This document shows positions 37,975-49,451 of a stretch of 64,000 bases of DNA, piece by piece. This DNA comes from Tridacna crocea (taxonomy: Eukaryota > Mollusca > Bivalvia > Cardiida > Cardiidae). Both the position numbers and the translations under genes were made by a program. The first letter of the stretch is position 1. Every line of letters begins with the position of its first letter. The notes under the pieces were generated by a model that searched no databases, had not been told where the DNA came from, and saw only the letters and a program-made list of their open reading frames with translations. Location of the stretch: positions 25,124,427 to 25,188,426 of the forward strand of contig OX031065.1 in NCBI GenBank assembly GCA_943736015.1, written 5' to 3'.

Positions 37975-38120
37975 GGATGTGTATCATAAGGTACACTGGT
38001 CCCTTGACATACAGAAAATTGACCAATAGTGAAAAGTTTTGGCTCAGGTCAGCCTGCATGGACTGCACAGGCTGACGTGAATTGATATTTTTTGCCGATG
38101 CTTTAAGACCCTTTTTACCA
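37975..38120 (+). repeat. Dispersed repeat P, copy 1
   Basis: Inverse of 49800-49945. Shares ATCATAAGGTACACTGGTCC, ACATACAGAAAATTGACC, GAAAAGTTTTGGCTC, GCCTGCATGGACTGCACAGG, CTGAC and GATGCTTTAAG. No ORF; probably a short non-autonomous element. Confidence 0.75.
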
Positions 38121-38417
38121 AAGCATAGCACATAATTATATTATTTGAATGAATCGACCTGCAATTGACCTTTATGCAAAGAATAATTAAAGAGTGAATA
38201 TTTATGTCATTGGGTATAATTGGACAGTATGAAATTCTGTTGAAGGTAAATGTCAAGTGTGAACCTTACTGTGCCATAGGCAAAATAAGAGGCGTTTGCT
38301 GATGACATAGATCAAGATCAGGGCTACCCCTGCAAGTTTCAAGTTTGGTGCCATCAAATTTGCCACCTCATAATAATTGGGGACAGTAGGAGCCAATTGA
38401 GGTAGCCACATAGTACA

Positions 38418-38626
38418 TTAACTCTTTACCAAACACCAATATTTTAGACTGATCCAAATTGAAAGCATTTGCAGATGACAAAATAAAAGTGACTGAAAAT
38501 TTGAAATTTGTTTTGTGAAGAGTAGAAAACATTGGCGAAAAGGAGAAAATGCTGGTTACCACAATGTTTTCTGAATGCTTCATTCTCAGGGTCGTCAATA
38601 GTAGGGATTGTGTGGTAATGTGTTAA
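38418..38626 (+). mobile_element. TTAA hairpin MITE M6
   Basis: TTAACTCTTTACCAAACACC at the left and GATTGTGTGGTAATGTGTTAA at the right, with GATCCAAATTGAAAGCATTT, GATGACAAAATAAAAGTGAC and a shortened hairpin. Its right TTAA (38623-38626) is also the left TTAA of the next copy. Confidence 0.9.
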
Positions 38627-38854
38627 CTCTTTACCACAGGACAAAATTTCAGACTGGTTCAGATTGAAAGCATTTGCAGACAACAAAATAAAGGTGACTG
38701 AAAAATTGAAATTTGTTCTGAGAAGGGTAGAAAACACTGTGGGAAAAGGAGAACATGCGGCTGGTTACCAGCATTTTCTTCTTTTCCCGCAGTATTTTCA
38801 AAAGGCTTCTTTCTCAGGGGCATCAAAAGTAGGGATTGTGTGTTAAAGAGTTAA
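38623..38854 (+). mobile_element. TTAA hairpin MITE M7, abutting M6
   Basis: TTAACTCTTTACCACAGGAC to TTGTGTGTTAAAGAGTTAA. Full architecture: GGTTCAGATTGAAAGCATTT, AACACTGTGGGAAAAGGAGA and a hairpin around GCTGGTTACCAGC with partner TTCTTCTTTTCCCGCAGTATT. Shares one TTAA with M6. Confidence 0.9.
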
Positions 38855-39330
38855 ACACTTTGACAGTTTATTGGCCAATGTTAAAGCTACAGTGTTGTTT
38901 AAGCTTACTTATGTTCCTTTTTACCCAAGGGTTTTCAAGCTTGTGAGATGCAGGAACATAGAATTTGTATTTGAACAGTAATATAGCACCTAAATACTAT
39001 AACTACCAACCTGTTAGATTTCCTAAGTTTTAATGAAATTTAGGAAAAAATTTAGGATTTTGTGGTTAAGGGTTAATACATGATTTCCTTTATCCTAAAC
39101 ACTAATTTATATTTGTTAAAAGAAAAAGTCCTTTTATTCTGGTCTCTTTCTCTCTGTTATATCACTACTGTTATGATTGTCCTATATACATGTAGTTACT
39201 TGCTTGTTCCATGCTAAAGCAGTGTCAGGCAAAGTGGCCTACAAAGTGTAATTCTAAACCCCCCACACACACACACACACTCCATCATACAGCATTTTCA
39301 CAACATAAAATCACCCAAGTTTTTTCCTCA
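38855..39330. other. Non-coding spacer with a (CA)n tract
   Basis: A CA dinucleotide run lies at 39264-39281. Text around 39040-39075 (TTTTGTGGTTAAGGGTTAA) may be a further MITE end relic. No gene. Confidence 0.5.
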
Positions 39331-41080
39331 TTATTATCCCCTGCCATAGGCGGAGGGATATAGTTTTAGCGTTGTCCGTCCTTCCATCCGTCCGTCTGTC
39401 CATCCCGGCAAATATCTCCAATACCATTGGACGGAATTTCGTGAAACTTTATACACATGTACAATGACCCATTCTCCCGAGACAGTTTTTTTGTTTTTTT
39501 TATTCGATGCAAAATGGCGGACTGAGAGCGATTTTAAGTTTCACTTAAGTACACTTTTGAAATTTGGAGTCTTGTCTTCAAAACTATACAAAATTTTTAC
39601 ATTGAACTTGTCACATCTGTCAGTCTCCATTTGGAAATGCAAGAAAAAAAGTTTCACCTACATTGAACGTGCAACACCAAATTTGCCCTTGTTTTTGTAA
39701 TGAGGTGTCATGGAAAAAGGGGGTTTCATGTTATCATTCCATTTCTTGTGAAGGCAACTCCTTCAACATTTCTCGACGGAATTGAATAGAATTTTGACAG
39801 AATATTTCTTATCATGTGACCTATTGCACATTATCAACATTTTGCAATTTGTAGCAGCGTCATGAAAAGAGGGGACTTCATGTTTTATTTCATTTTATTT
39901 CTTGTGAATGCAACCCGTCCCATATTTCTTGACAGAATTGAAAAAAAAAATCACAGAATGTTTCTCATCATCTGACCTATTGCATATTCTCAAGGTTTTA
40001 CTATTTGTAGCTGCATCATGAAAAAAAGGGGCTTCATGTTTTATTTCATTCTATTTTTTGTGAAGGCAACTCCTCCCACATTTCTTGGCAGATTTGAATG
40101 GAATTTTCACATTATCATCTGACCTAACACATCTCCCACATTCCTTGGCAGATTTGGATGGAATTTTCACATGATCATGTGACCTATGGCACATTGTCAA
40201 GGTTTTGGGATTTGTAGCTGCATCATGAAATAAGGGGGCTTCATGTTATATATATTTATTTTTTTTTTCACCAGAATCTCTTCAATTACTGGACATAATT
40301 ATCTCAACAGATTTGGATGAGATTTTCACAGATCATGCAACCTAGCACATGTTGTCAGGGTTTTGCAATTTATCACTGTATCATGGAAAAGGGGGACTTC
40401 ATGTCAAATTTAATTCTTTATCAGTGTATCTCCAACTTTTGCACATATTTTCATAGAACTTCATATTTTTATTGCTTGATCAAAGCCAGTGACCAATGAG
40501 TCGATTTTGCATTCGTCTCTCCATGCATCAGTCTGTTCGTAAACCTTTTAGATCACAAGTAATACCATATATCCATTCAACTACCCAGGCAGGAGCTACA
40601 AATTTCAACACTTTAATCTCTAGCTACCTGCTTGAAATGGCAGCAGTGAGGCGGCTTATATTGTGAGAGGGATATTATCTAAAGTCCTTTTCAAAAATTG
40701 ATGAAACTTATGCATGTTTTCCATTGGATAGTCCTTTGATACATTTTTGTCCCACATATTATGAAAAGGGATAGAAAAAGGGGGTTTTATGCATATTTCC
40801 TTTATTTGTTTTCATTTTATGAAATGCCGAGTTCTGCAAAAAGGAATATATATATGAAATCCTGAAATGGGTACTTAATGTATAATCCTGTTATGGACCT
40901 CTTTTATATTTTTTTATGTAATGAAATTCTGTGCCATGGAACAAGGGAGCTTAATGTATAATTTCATCATGGACCAATAACAAAAAGGCCACATGTACAT
41001 GCAAGACACAATACCTCTTATACGTTTGTATGAAAAAAGCTTTTTCGGCGGGGGATATCATTTCAACGAAATTGCTTGTT
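39331..41080 (+). mobile_element. Element X, copy 1 (near complete)
   Basis: Starts TTATTATCCCCTGCCATAGG then CGGAGGGATATAGTTTTAGC with a GTCCGTCC-rich stretch, and ends TTTTTCGGCGGGGGATATCA then TTTCAACGAAATTG. The CCGCC/GGCGG-GGATAT motifs at the two ends are inverted relatives. Internally 3-4 copies of a unit near 150 bp (AACTCCTCCCACATTTCTTG, CATGTGACCTAT) alternate with GTCATGAAAAAAGGGGGCTT-type blocks. No long ORF: non-autonomous, class unknown. Shares blocks with the 830-bp array. Confidence 0.75.
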
Positions 41081-41177
41081 AGACATATTTTAGCACCTAC
41101 TCATAGTTTTATTCATATTTTTGTGTAAACTTATTGTTTGAAGTCAATATCAAAGCTAAAAACAGTCTGAAGTGCTT

Positions 41178-41300
41178 ATGATCGGACACCGTCAAACTGA
41201 CATGTTGTTGCCATGGGTTTTCACGTTTTTTCGACGATCCATTTTTCATGTCGGTTAATTAAAAAAAAAAAAAGGCATTATTTGACATGAAATTTTCGGT
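41178..41300 (+). repeat. Dispersed repeat Q, copy 1
   Basis: ATGATCGGACACCGTCAAAC, TGCCATGGGTTTTCACGTTT and TTCGACGATCCATTTTTC match 48482-48600 in the same orientation. Unknown family. Confidence 0.65.
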
Positions 41301-41391
41301 ACGGGTGGCAACTAACTTCAAAATCTATCATTTTACTTATGGATAAGCAGATCAATACCATTATCACATTTTTCATTAACAGCATCACTAA

Positions 41392-42083
41392 GACCGGCCC
41401 TCCACTAGGACTCCGAAAGGTGCCCGATCGTAAAAAAGACAGGAACTGGATGCTTCGGCACATCTTCGCAATGATCGGGAATCGTTCTTGGTGTTTCTTA
41501 AACCCATCTGGAAACATTCTTAGTGTGTCGGGGCCGATTCGGCATCAAAAAAGCTTCGGGATCCAAATTTTAAAAGTTTTAAAATTTGGACGCCGATCGT
41601 TGAGTTCGGGGAAGCGTCGGGACCGTAGGGATCCCTTCGGGAAACCTTCAGCGATCATTCCGGACGTTCTGAAACACATCGCGCATAATCCGGCAGCACT
41701 CGGCGAGGTTTCTTATTCACTGTGTCACTCCGAGCAGTTCAGGAAAGATAACTCGCCTATATATATACCTTGGCAATCACATCGCCAACATGTCGGCATT
41801 GATTCTTAAAGGCTTCTGTATGTTCTGCAAGTGAACTGAAGCCATTCTGCATGATCGGGAAACACTCGGTCAACACTCCTGGACCGATCGGCATTTTTCT
41901 GTACTGGATCCGCATACTTCGGTAAGATTTCGGCAGCATTTCTCATATTGTTCCGCGTATCACTGCCGGACGAGCCCCGTTTTCCAAGCTCCGCCCATTT
42001 TCATCCCGAAAGCTCCCCGAAATTGGCCATTTTTCATCTGCAACCCTTCGACAAGCAATCGGGGTTGTAGTGGAGGGCAGGCC
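41392..42083. mobile_element. 692-bp non-autonomous DNA element, TAA duplication, 16-bp TIRs
   Basis: Left GACCGGCCCTCCACTA and the reverse complement of the right end, GGCCTGCCCTCCACTA, differ at two positions. TAA flanks both sides (41389-41391 and 42084-42086). The interior is visibly richer in GC and CpG than its surroundings, with recurring CGATCGG(G/C) words. A 156-codon open frame (41339-41809, +) starts outside the element and shows no known domain, so I treat it as chance. A 3-bp TWA duplication suggests PIF/Harbinger (inference). Confidence 0.75.
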
Positions 42084-42086
42084 TAA

Positions 42087-42817
42087 ATAAAATAAAAATC
42101 TAGCCAGTGAGAGGATGCTGACCAGGTAAGGCATAATCAAGGCATGACTTTAGAAATTATGTGCAGTGACTGAATTGTGTATCTTATTTCTGATTGGTTT
42201 GCAGAAGATAGTGTGTAAAATATTCTTTGTGCTCAAAGGGGCTTGGCGAAATTGATCCTTGATTGTTTAGCATTGCATGGTGTGTATACAAGTATGTTGT
42301 GTAATTAGACAAGACCGTTAATGAATGCCAGCCTGACAAGGTTTGATAAAAGGTAACGCAGGCTTCCTTTATACTTGATACAGACCGTTTAGATCAGAGT
42401 TATGATCTTTTCAGGATAGTTTACAGACATTTACTTGTCGCCAGTACATTCGCCAGTGCTTCAGTTTTGGTGCCCTTTTTTTCTAAATTTTCATTTTGCG
42501 CCACAGGCGATCGACAGCGAGAACCCTGTCAAGGTAAGACTTTCAGAAAGTGCATCTTACATCTATGTCACCCGCCAGGTATTACTAATTTAAACCAACG
42601 AAATCATGTTTATTTTAGGTATATAAATTATTCATTAAAGACACGCTGAATCTATTAGCAGCATAAGAGTCAAAAACATTTACATAGTTTCGCATGCTAA
42701 CATCCAAATTGGCACCATCGATCCGTTGATAGGATCTGGGCTCTTACACAAACATTATGTGTAACAACGGTTCAGCCTGGTGAACATTTGAAAATAAAAA
42801 GCAAGTTATAATGTAAT
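42087..42817. other. Spacer containing a micro-exon-like site
   Basis: At 42507-42533 a 27-base segment (codes AIDSENPVK in one frame) is bounded by a pyrimidine-rich CACAG acceptor and a GTAAGA donor. It has no partner exon that I can identify. The rest is non-coding. Confidence 0.3.
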
Positions 42818-43057
42818 CAGAGGAATTTGCCATTCTACAACCAAAATGAATGATCAAATATGAAAAAAAGAATCTCCCCTATATAATATAAACACAAGGA
42901 ATGCAACGTCCTGATAGCCGGCGCTAACACAAGACAACCTTCCCACTAAAAATCACCCACGAAACAAACATTGATCATAATTTCCTTTAGCCTTGCGATA
43001 GACAACAGAAAAATGTACCTCCAACATTCAGCGGTTCCTCAGTAGACACCTTTTAAC
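42818..43057 (+). mobile_element. Single arm of foldback element F
   Basis: Matches 47428-47672: CTCCCCTATATAATATAAAC, ACAAGGAATGCAACGTC, AATCACCCACGAAACAAACA, TTGATCATAATTTCCTTTAG and GACACCTTTTAAC. No second arm follows here, so it is a solo arm or a truncated copy. Confidence 0.75.
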
Positions 43058-43629
43058 AGCATTATATCCCGCTAGATGGCATTCTATAAATACTCATCTA
43101 TCTGATTTGGGCATCCTGGGTACAGAGCCGAACCACTTTCCTACGCGAAAACCGTTACTTTGAATTTCAAAGTAAAATAAACGTTTACTCAATAAAACGC
43201 TACCTCGTGCAATTCACTCAGCTATGATCAGCAGTCTAGAGAAATCTGGAGCTAAAGCAGGTCTCATTTCTCCTCAAACGTATTGATAAAAGCTATATTC
43301 TACGTTACTACTTTATAGAGCGTAATATTACAGTCAGCCCGCTTTTGGGGCTAGTGATGCGTCATATAACTTTGAAAGTCATCAGATTCATTTTTGGACA
43401 TAAGTATCCTTTTAAGTGGATGGATATTGTTAAATTTTGACTGTCGCAGGTACTATACACAGTACATGTATGTGTACTTCTGCTGTATCTTAAGATTAGG
43501 AAGAATCGGGTCGTATACTTTATTTTTTCAATTGATACAACTAACATCTACCGTGTTTGGATACGTTTCTTAATTATATCCAGAGCTTATATATTCTGTC
43601 ATCCAAAATCATTTGTCGCAAAATCATAC
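43058..43629. other. Non-coding stretch
   Basis: No ORF of note and no partner repeat. Less repetitive than most of the window. Confidence 0.4.
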
Positions 43630-44662
43630 CTAACGTCCGTAACACATTTTGATCAATTTATTGCAAGTCTTTTGAACTGTGTCATGTACTCTAAAATTTT
43701 TTTCAGGTGTGGAATGAATAGAGCTCACAACCTTTTGATAATTTTTAACATTCCCTCAAAGTTGAGCTGACTGTTACATATGAAATACAAAAATGCTATT
43801 TGGGACAGATTCTTTGCTAACATCCGTAACGGCTTTTTCCACTATAAATTGATTGGTCCCTGTGAAATAGACACCGTTTTAGTTTGGACACAATCAAGGA
43901 TAGATAATTGAAAAAGTGCATGTGAGTCTCTCCTGCATCTCCTCCACTAAATGTCAGTTTCAATGAAATATTTCTAACATCCGTAACGACTAACATCCGT
44001 AACGAACAAAAGTGACTTCACTTAAGATGTTATCGTGAGGGTATGACCTATTTTGACCCTGCCACCAATGTATATGTTCGAAATAAAAACAATCGGCCGC
44101 AAGTGTTGTGTCTGGAACCCATGCCGGAGGTTGAAAGTAGGTGCCAAATGAGTTCTCTTATAATATTAAACATACTGTTAAACGGTTATGTTTCTACTAA
44201 ATGATTATTGTAGATATGTATCATAAGCACCAGGAATATGACTGTTAAAATAAATTCGCCGCCTTTACACCAGTGTCAACATTGAATATTTCTGAACAAT
44301 CAAATCCTTCCTCTTTTTGTTACGGAGGTTAGACTCGTGGCCACATATGCATTTTATTTTATGAAATCAATTTAGATCCATTTTGAATTTCTTAAATCAT
44401 GTTTTACAGTCTGTTATGACGTCACATACGGTTTGAAATGTGAAAAGAGCAAAAATGGATTATAAAAATATTTGTAAACCGTTACGGAGGTTAGATGAAG
44501 TAATTATTGTCTCTCAAGCTGTGATTTTTCTAAGTCAGCCTGACATAAATGGATTGAATATTGTTCAATCGAGTTATGATTTAGATAAATGTTAACATTT
44601 GAAAAACTTTTTTATCGTAAATAATGTTTGATAGTGTTGAATTGTGCCGTTACGGACATTAG
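43630..44662. repeat. Cluster of seven 14-bp motifs CTAAC(R/C)(T/C)CCGTAAC
   Basis: Plus-strand copies at 43630-43643, 43817-43830, 43974-43987 and 43990-44003; minus-strand copies at 44319-44332, 44481-44494 and 44649-44662. Spacing is 187, 157, 16, 329, 162 and 168 bases, that is about 165 bases or twice that, apart from one doublet. The sequence between motifs is not obviously repeated. It could be the remains of an inverted element or an array of binding sites; function unknown. Confidence 0.7.
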
Positions 44663-45107
44663 CAGTCAGTGGAGGTTTAAAAAAAAAGTAAGCTCGGTTA
44701 AAATTGGTAAATTTGATAACGTCGTGCTGTCATTAATATTACTTCAAAGTCCCACCTCCGTACACATGATTTCTGTTGCAAAATGACAGTCATAAACGTT
44801 GAAAGGCATAAGAAATTGACCTAAAGGCTGAAAGGAAAAAAGACTTTTTTTAAGAGAAAGAACAAAGAAGAAAGAGAGCGATCCAGTTAACTAAAGGCAG
44901 AAAGTGATTAAGAATACATTCTCTCATCAGCATCTTATCTAACCAGTTGGGTTTTCTAGTACAACAGTTTAAAAGTCAAAGAGCCTGGATCCTGATAAGG
45001 CACAAAATAACATAATGTCTTGTAAGAATCAAAGTTGTATACTAATATTGCATAATTATACAAAGGAAAGTTTTATATTTCTTATTTGGCTATTTTTCCA
45101 TTTTTGT
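44663..45107. other. Non-coding spacer
   Basis: Purine-rich (AAAAAAAGTAAGC, AAGAAAGAGAGCG). No gene seen. Confidence 0.4.
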
Positions 45108-45288
45108 TAGTATCCATTCATTCACGTTAATTCCTCCTGATGGAGATTAATTGAATAAATTACAATAAACAATATGAGAACATACTAAAATTCATTCAAA
45201 GTAATAAATTCAACCTTGCAGGATGGAAACTCTGTAAATAATCTCTACTTCTGAGTTAACGTCAGTTTGTGGGGGAAAAAAAGGATCA

Positions 45289-46241
45289 TTACTGTATATA
45301 AGGACCGTGGAAGCATTGATAAACATAACATACTGCTTTCATCATGAACCAGGATGCTTCCTCATTGGACATAACCGAGCTCCTGTTGGCACCCAAAACC
45401 AAAACGACAAATTTATCGTTTGGAGCCAGCACCAGTTCAGAAAAACTATCATAGCTTAATTTGCTATAAAGACAACTGAATAGGTGACCTTTTATGCCAC
45501 CGATAAAGGCGCATTCTACCAACTTGTGCTTAATTTCGTGTTGTACTAAACGATTGCAGAGATTACATACAACTGCCGTATGGGAGGGAACAGTCACCCA
45601 TAGCTTAGCCAAAAATGCTAATTTATGTGGGGCTATCCCCTTACCGTACAGAGAATATAAGGAACAATGACTGATCGACTTGTGCAACTGACTTAATCGA
45701 AAAAAGTCTGCAGCTTTCCAACGGTCAAGGAATTCGTTATTTTCCACAAAGTTGACAGAGCTATGCACAAATTGCCACCAGACACGCTTTTGTGGCAAAT
45801 ATCCTTTATCGTTAACTTACATATTTAGCAGAAAGTTCAAATTATATTTGATCAGGAGGCTACAAATATCGGGTATAAATCCACGTTTAAATTTGACTGA
45901 GCTATACAAATAGTGAAATAATTTTCCTAAAAAGATTTGCTTACATATCGAACTGTTCTCAAGATCTTAAACAAAAACATCAGTTTCCTTTTATCTACCA
46001 AGGCTGTGATGCGATTGAGACCTAGCATTGATTCTACCATGTCTGATCGTGCTTTTACATGAAATCCTTGTATTTTCTTTGTTATAAAATGTTGTAACTG
46101 GCTAAGCTTAACGGAGTCAGTTCTAGACATATTGTTCCATAATTCACATCCGTATAGAAAAATCGGGATAATGACTGTTATGTACAGTCTTACAGATGTT
46201 AAGGGGTTCAAAACCTTGGGCCTAAGACCTAGATCAGCCAT
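45289..46241 (-). pseudogene. Retrotransposon A ORF2, C-terminal region with Cys/His cluster
   Basis: Two open pieces. 45927-46241 reads VRLYITVIIPIFLYGCELWN, MSRTDSVKLSQLQHFITKKI and SMLGLNRITALVDKRKLMFL, the conserved post-RT segment of non-LTR ORF2. 45289-45798 continues with SLYGKGIAPHKLAFLAKLW and a cluster CNLCNRLVQHEIKHKLVEC, a likely zinc-binding motif as often seen at ORF2 C-termini. The pieces are separated by a stretch with stops (45799-45926). Confidence 0.75.
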
Positions 46242-46249
46242 GGCGTAGA

Positions 46250-46797
46250 AAGCATTCTTGGCCTTTTGGTCGCGCTCTGATATGGGATTTCAGAGGGAGA
46301 GGTTGGAGTCTTGTCGAATGCCTAGATGGACGGCCGCATCGCTTTGCTGTATATAAGAATCACCGAAGATAAATTGTTGTGAAAAACTTTTTTGTCATTA
46401 TTGAATACTACAATGGTAGATATTTTACAGTTTTTATCAGGTTTCCACTTACAGGTATACCTATATACAATAACGAGTAAATTCTGGAGATGATCGGGTG
46501 TTAACGATATAATGGCTAGGTCGTTGGCAAAGGCAGGATTACCGCAATTCGCATTTATTGGGGAGTAGAGACGTAGACTAGATTCTGATTGTTCCAGTTC
46601 TCGAAGTAATTCGTCGATGTAGACTAGATATTAAAGGGTGGAGGCTACCCCACCTTGTCGAACACCTCTTTTTATCGGTACCGGGCCTGACTTTTGACCG
46701 TTTATGATGACATAGCATTTAAGGTGTATATAGGAGTTCCGAATAATCCTCCATACTTTTCCGGTTGTGCCTAGTTTATTTAATTTAAGGAATAATC
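46250..46797 (-). pseudogene. Retrotransposon A ORF2, RT palm and thumb (stops present)
   Basis: Resumes as LFLKLNKLGTTGKVWRIIRN, then the YVIINGQKSGPVPIKRGVRQ, GGVASTL-stop-YLVYIDEL block and NPAFANDLAIISLTPDHLQN. The YADD-type catalytic box reads FAND, so its second Asp is lost, and there are in-frame stops after GGVASTL and near 46290. Further on AAVHLGIRQDSNLS represents the RT thumb 'HLGI' landmark. No ORF survives long enough to be found by length alone; I read it from the raw sequence. Confidence 0.75.
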
Positions 46798-46798
46798 C

Positions 46799-47047
46799 CA
46801 CTGGAAAGACCTTACGAACTTTCTCCTGGTCAACGTTACTGTCCCTGTCAATTTTACGTACCCATTCGAGTAAAAAAACATGGCTGCGCCCACAACATTA
46901 CACAAGGTAAGCAGGAAAATATACTTCTATAACAACCAGATGAGTAGATGTGCTGTAGATGGTTGTCGCACGGAATGTCTGGGATGTTAGTGCATATTTC
47001 TGTATTGTTCACTTGGTGCTTTGTTATTTGTTAAAGACGTTTAATAT
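46799..47047 (+). repeat. Left TIR of element E
   Basis: Begins CACTGGAAAGACCTTACGAA, includes CCTGTCAATTTTACGTACCC and GGTTGTCGCACGGAATGTCT, and ends near AAAGACGTTTAAT. Inverse of 50480-50726. Confidence 0.85.
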
Positions 47048-47417
47048 GAATAATCAACACCCGGAAGTCAGCAAAAAGCTTTTTTAAACATACAAACACA
47101 ATAATCTGAAGTTTGTGTTGTGTCAAGTGAATCACATATTCTTTATTCACCACAGTTGAAAACAAAAAAACTATACGACAACCATTAAAAAGCACCGTTT
47201 TCTCTCAATTTTTGTAGGCAACGTTCCACGCTCCAGAACACAATAAAACGATCCAGTTCCTGGATTGAAACAGAGAACGATATCATAATGTGATTGTGTA
47301 CGAGTTTAATGATTTTTTCCCTTTTTTTAATCAATATGTATAACTGTCTACTTGTCCATCTTTCAGGTTTTCTTTCCGTCAAGTTTATTGTCCTTTTGAT
47401 GCTTTTGAAATGAAATG

Positions 47418-48080
47418 CCATGATATAGACAAGGGAATTTGACATTCTATAACCAAATTAAATGATAAAATATGGAAAAAAAAAATCTCCCCTATATAAT
47501 ATAAACACAAGGAATGCAACGTCTCGATTGCAAGCGACAGCACAAGACAGCCTTTCCCACCCAAAATCACCCACGAAACAAACATTGATCATAATTTCCT
47601 TTAGCCTAGCGTTAGACAACACAAAAATGTACCTGCGACATTCGGCGATTCCTCAGTAGACACCTTTTAACCGGAGACAATTTCTATTCATCGAGGAGGC
47701 CATTCGCTGACGTCACGGGAAGAGCCAGGAAACGTATTTTCGGATTACGTATTACTATTATTATTATTATTTTTTTTTTCGTTTTTAAGATATATTTATG
47801 GACATCACATGATACTTAATAGAAGTAACTAACAAAAGTATTTGACCGTATTATCTTTTAAAGAAAAGATATTTGACTCTAATACATAATCCGAAAATAC
47901 ACTTCCTGGCCCTTCCTGGGAATCCTTTGACGTCAGCGAATGGCCTCCTCGATGGATAAAAATTGTCAAAAAAAAATGTAATACATGACGGATATTTCCG
48001 GTTAAAAGGTGTCTCCTGAGGAACCGCCGATTGTCGCAGGTACATTTTTGTGTTTTCTATCACTAGGCTAACAGTGATCG
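47418..48080. mobile_element. Foldback element F: left arm, loop and part of right arm
   Basis: Left arm 47418-47757 contains CTCCCCTATATAATATAAAC, CATTCGGCGATTCCTCAGTA, GACACCTTTTAACCGGA, CGAGGAGGCCATTCGCTGAC and GTATTTTCGGATTACGTATTA. The right arm 47880-48080 repeats the inner half in reverse, after a loop of about 120 bases. The outer half of the right arm is displaced to 49452-49568 by an insertion. No ORF of its own; the class is unknown. It lies wholly inside element E. Confidence 0.75.
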
Positions 48081-48302
48081 GTAAAGAATTTATTTCAATG
48101 AGACAATGGCTCCTATCTTTGAAAACCAATGGGACATTTTCAAAAGTAATGGGACATTTAAATCTTCAGATGAGACGTTATAAAGATTTCAAGTAAAGCA
48201 CTTTATTCTGTTTTATTGTTTTAGCACATGAATAATCAATACTGTTCATTTTTCCATATACAAAAAAACAATCAGACATATTAAAAGTATTTGCAAACGA
48301 CG

Positions 48303-48324
48303 ACTTCAACCTCCCCCCCCCCCC
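48303..48324. repeat. Poly-C tract
   Basis: CAACCTCCCCCCCCCCCCAA region with about 12 consecutive C, a likely length-variable homopolymer. Confidence 0.8.
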
Positions 48325-48481
48325 AACCTGTCTGCTATAGATCTATATTTTCATTTCATAAAACAACATTTTTTTCACTGATGAACGGAATTTAGCTTTC
48401 ACTTATTGCTTTATTCAGAGATTTGTATAAATTCACTGTATAAATTCATTATTATTGATGAGAAGATAGTTTGAAGTCTCC

Positions 48482-48600
48482 CTGATCGGACGAGGCCAAG
48501 CTGCTCATTGTATTGTCATGGGTTTTCACGCTTTTTTGGCGATCTATTTTTTCGTGACTATTAATTTTTGGAGAAGTATTGCTACATGATTTGACATCAT
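48482..48600 (+). repeat. Dispersed repeat Q, copy 2
   Basis: GATCGGACGAGGCCAAGCTG, TGTCATGGGTTTTCACGCTT and TTTGGCGATCTATTTTTTCG align with 41178-41300. Confidence 0.65.
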
Positions 48601-49451
48601 CCAGTTAGTTTAAATAGCAAATAAATTAAAAAAAATCTGTCACTTTACACTAGATAAGAGGAATAACACCTTTGTTATTCTGTCATAAATGACTCGACAG
48701 CCTCATTATCATCCGCGTGTCCTTCGCATTTTATACTGATCGTGTTTAGCCCAGTTTTCTGCCGGATGTACGCAAGCTAGATTTTATGAGGCTCTGGACG
48801 ATAATTTCATGCGTCAGATATTTTCCACTGTCAAAGACAGATCATTTCAAACTTCCAAGTCTCAAAACCCGGACTCAGGGATCAAATGAGAAGCGTGCCG
48901 AGTTGTGAAGTTTTGTCAAATAATCCATGGACAAAAATTTCTTTCTCATTTTTCCGGCCAATTTTGATGTTTGTTATCTACTGTTCAATCGAAGATTGTG
49001 ATTAATGATAGTCACAAAACCAGGAATTCAAGTTTAGGCACCAAGCGAGTTCAAGAATTGACTACAATCGATTCTGGGTTTTCTCAATCGATTATCGGAA
49101 TCGGAAGCCAAAACCAAATGACTTTTGACTATAGTCGATCATCTGCCCACCATTAAGTGATAGCTACAAGGACTTCCCGCAATGAGCAGTTTAATTTATG
49201 GCTCTGTCCCGATGATTCAATCACAATATCTCGGATATAAAGTCGCAATTTATCAATGTATTATCGAGTAACATTCCCGAATACCGATGTTAAAATTAGA
49301 TTCTAACGCATACAATCAATAATAATATTCACAAAATACGAGAATACCTAACTTCACTTTTCTTTTGTTTTAGTTTTAGAAAGATTTACAAAAAATATAG
49401 GCGCAACTTTCGTATTCCTATGAGACAGTTGGGCGCATTTCTAGGATTTTG

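Larger units (their letters stand above)
48109..49451. mobile_element. 1.34-kb insertion splitting the foldback right arm
   Basis: Direct repeats AATGAGACAAT lie at 48098-48108 and 49452-49462, on either side. The foldback right arm continues across it: ...TTTGTGTTTTCTATCACTAG on the left and CGAGACGTTGCAGTCCTTGT on the right. The inside has no clear TIR or ORF and contains repeat Q. Nature uncertain. Confidence 0.55.

Noticed and set aside
41339..41809. 156-codon ORF as a possible gene
   Set aside because: It begins outside the TAA-flanked element and runs into it. High GC in the element makes long open frames likely, and no domain is visible.
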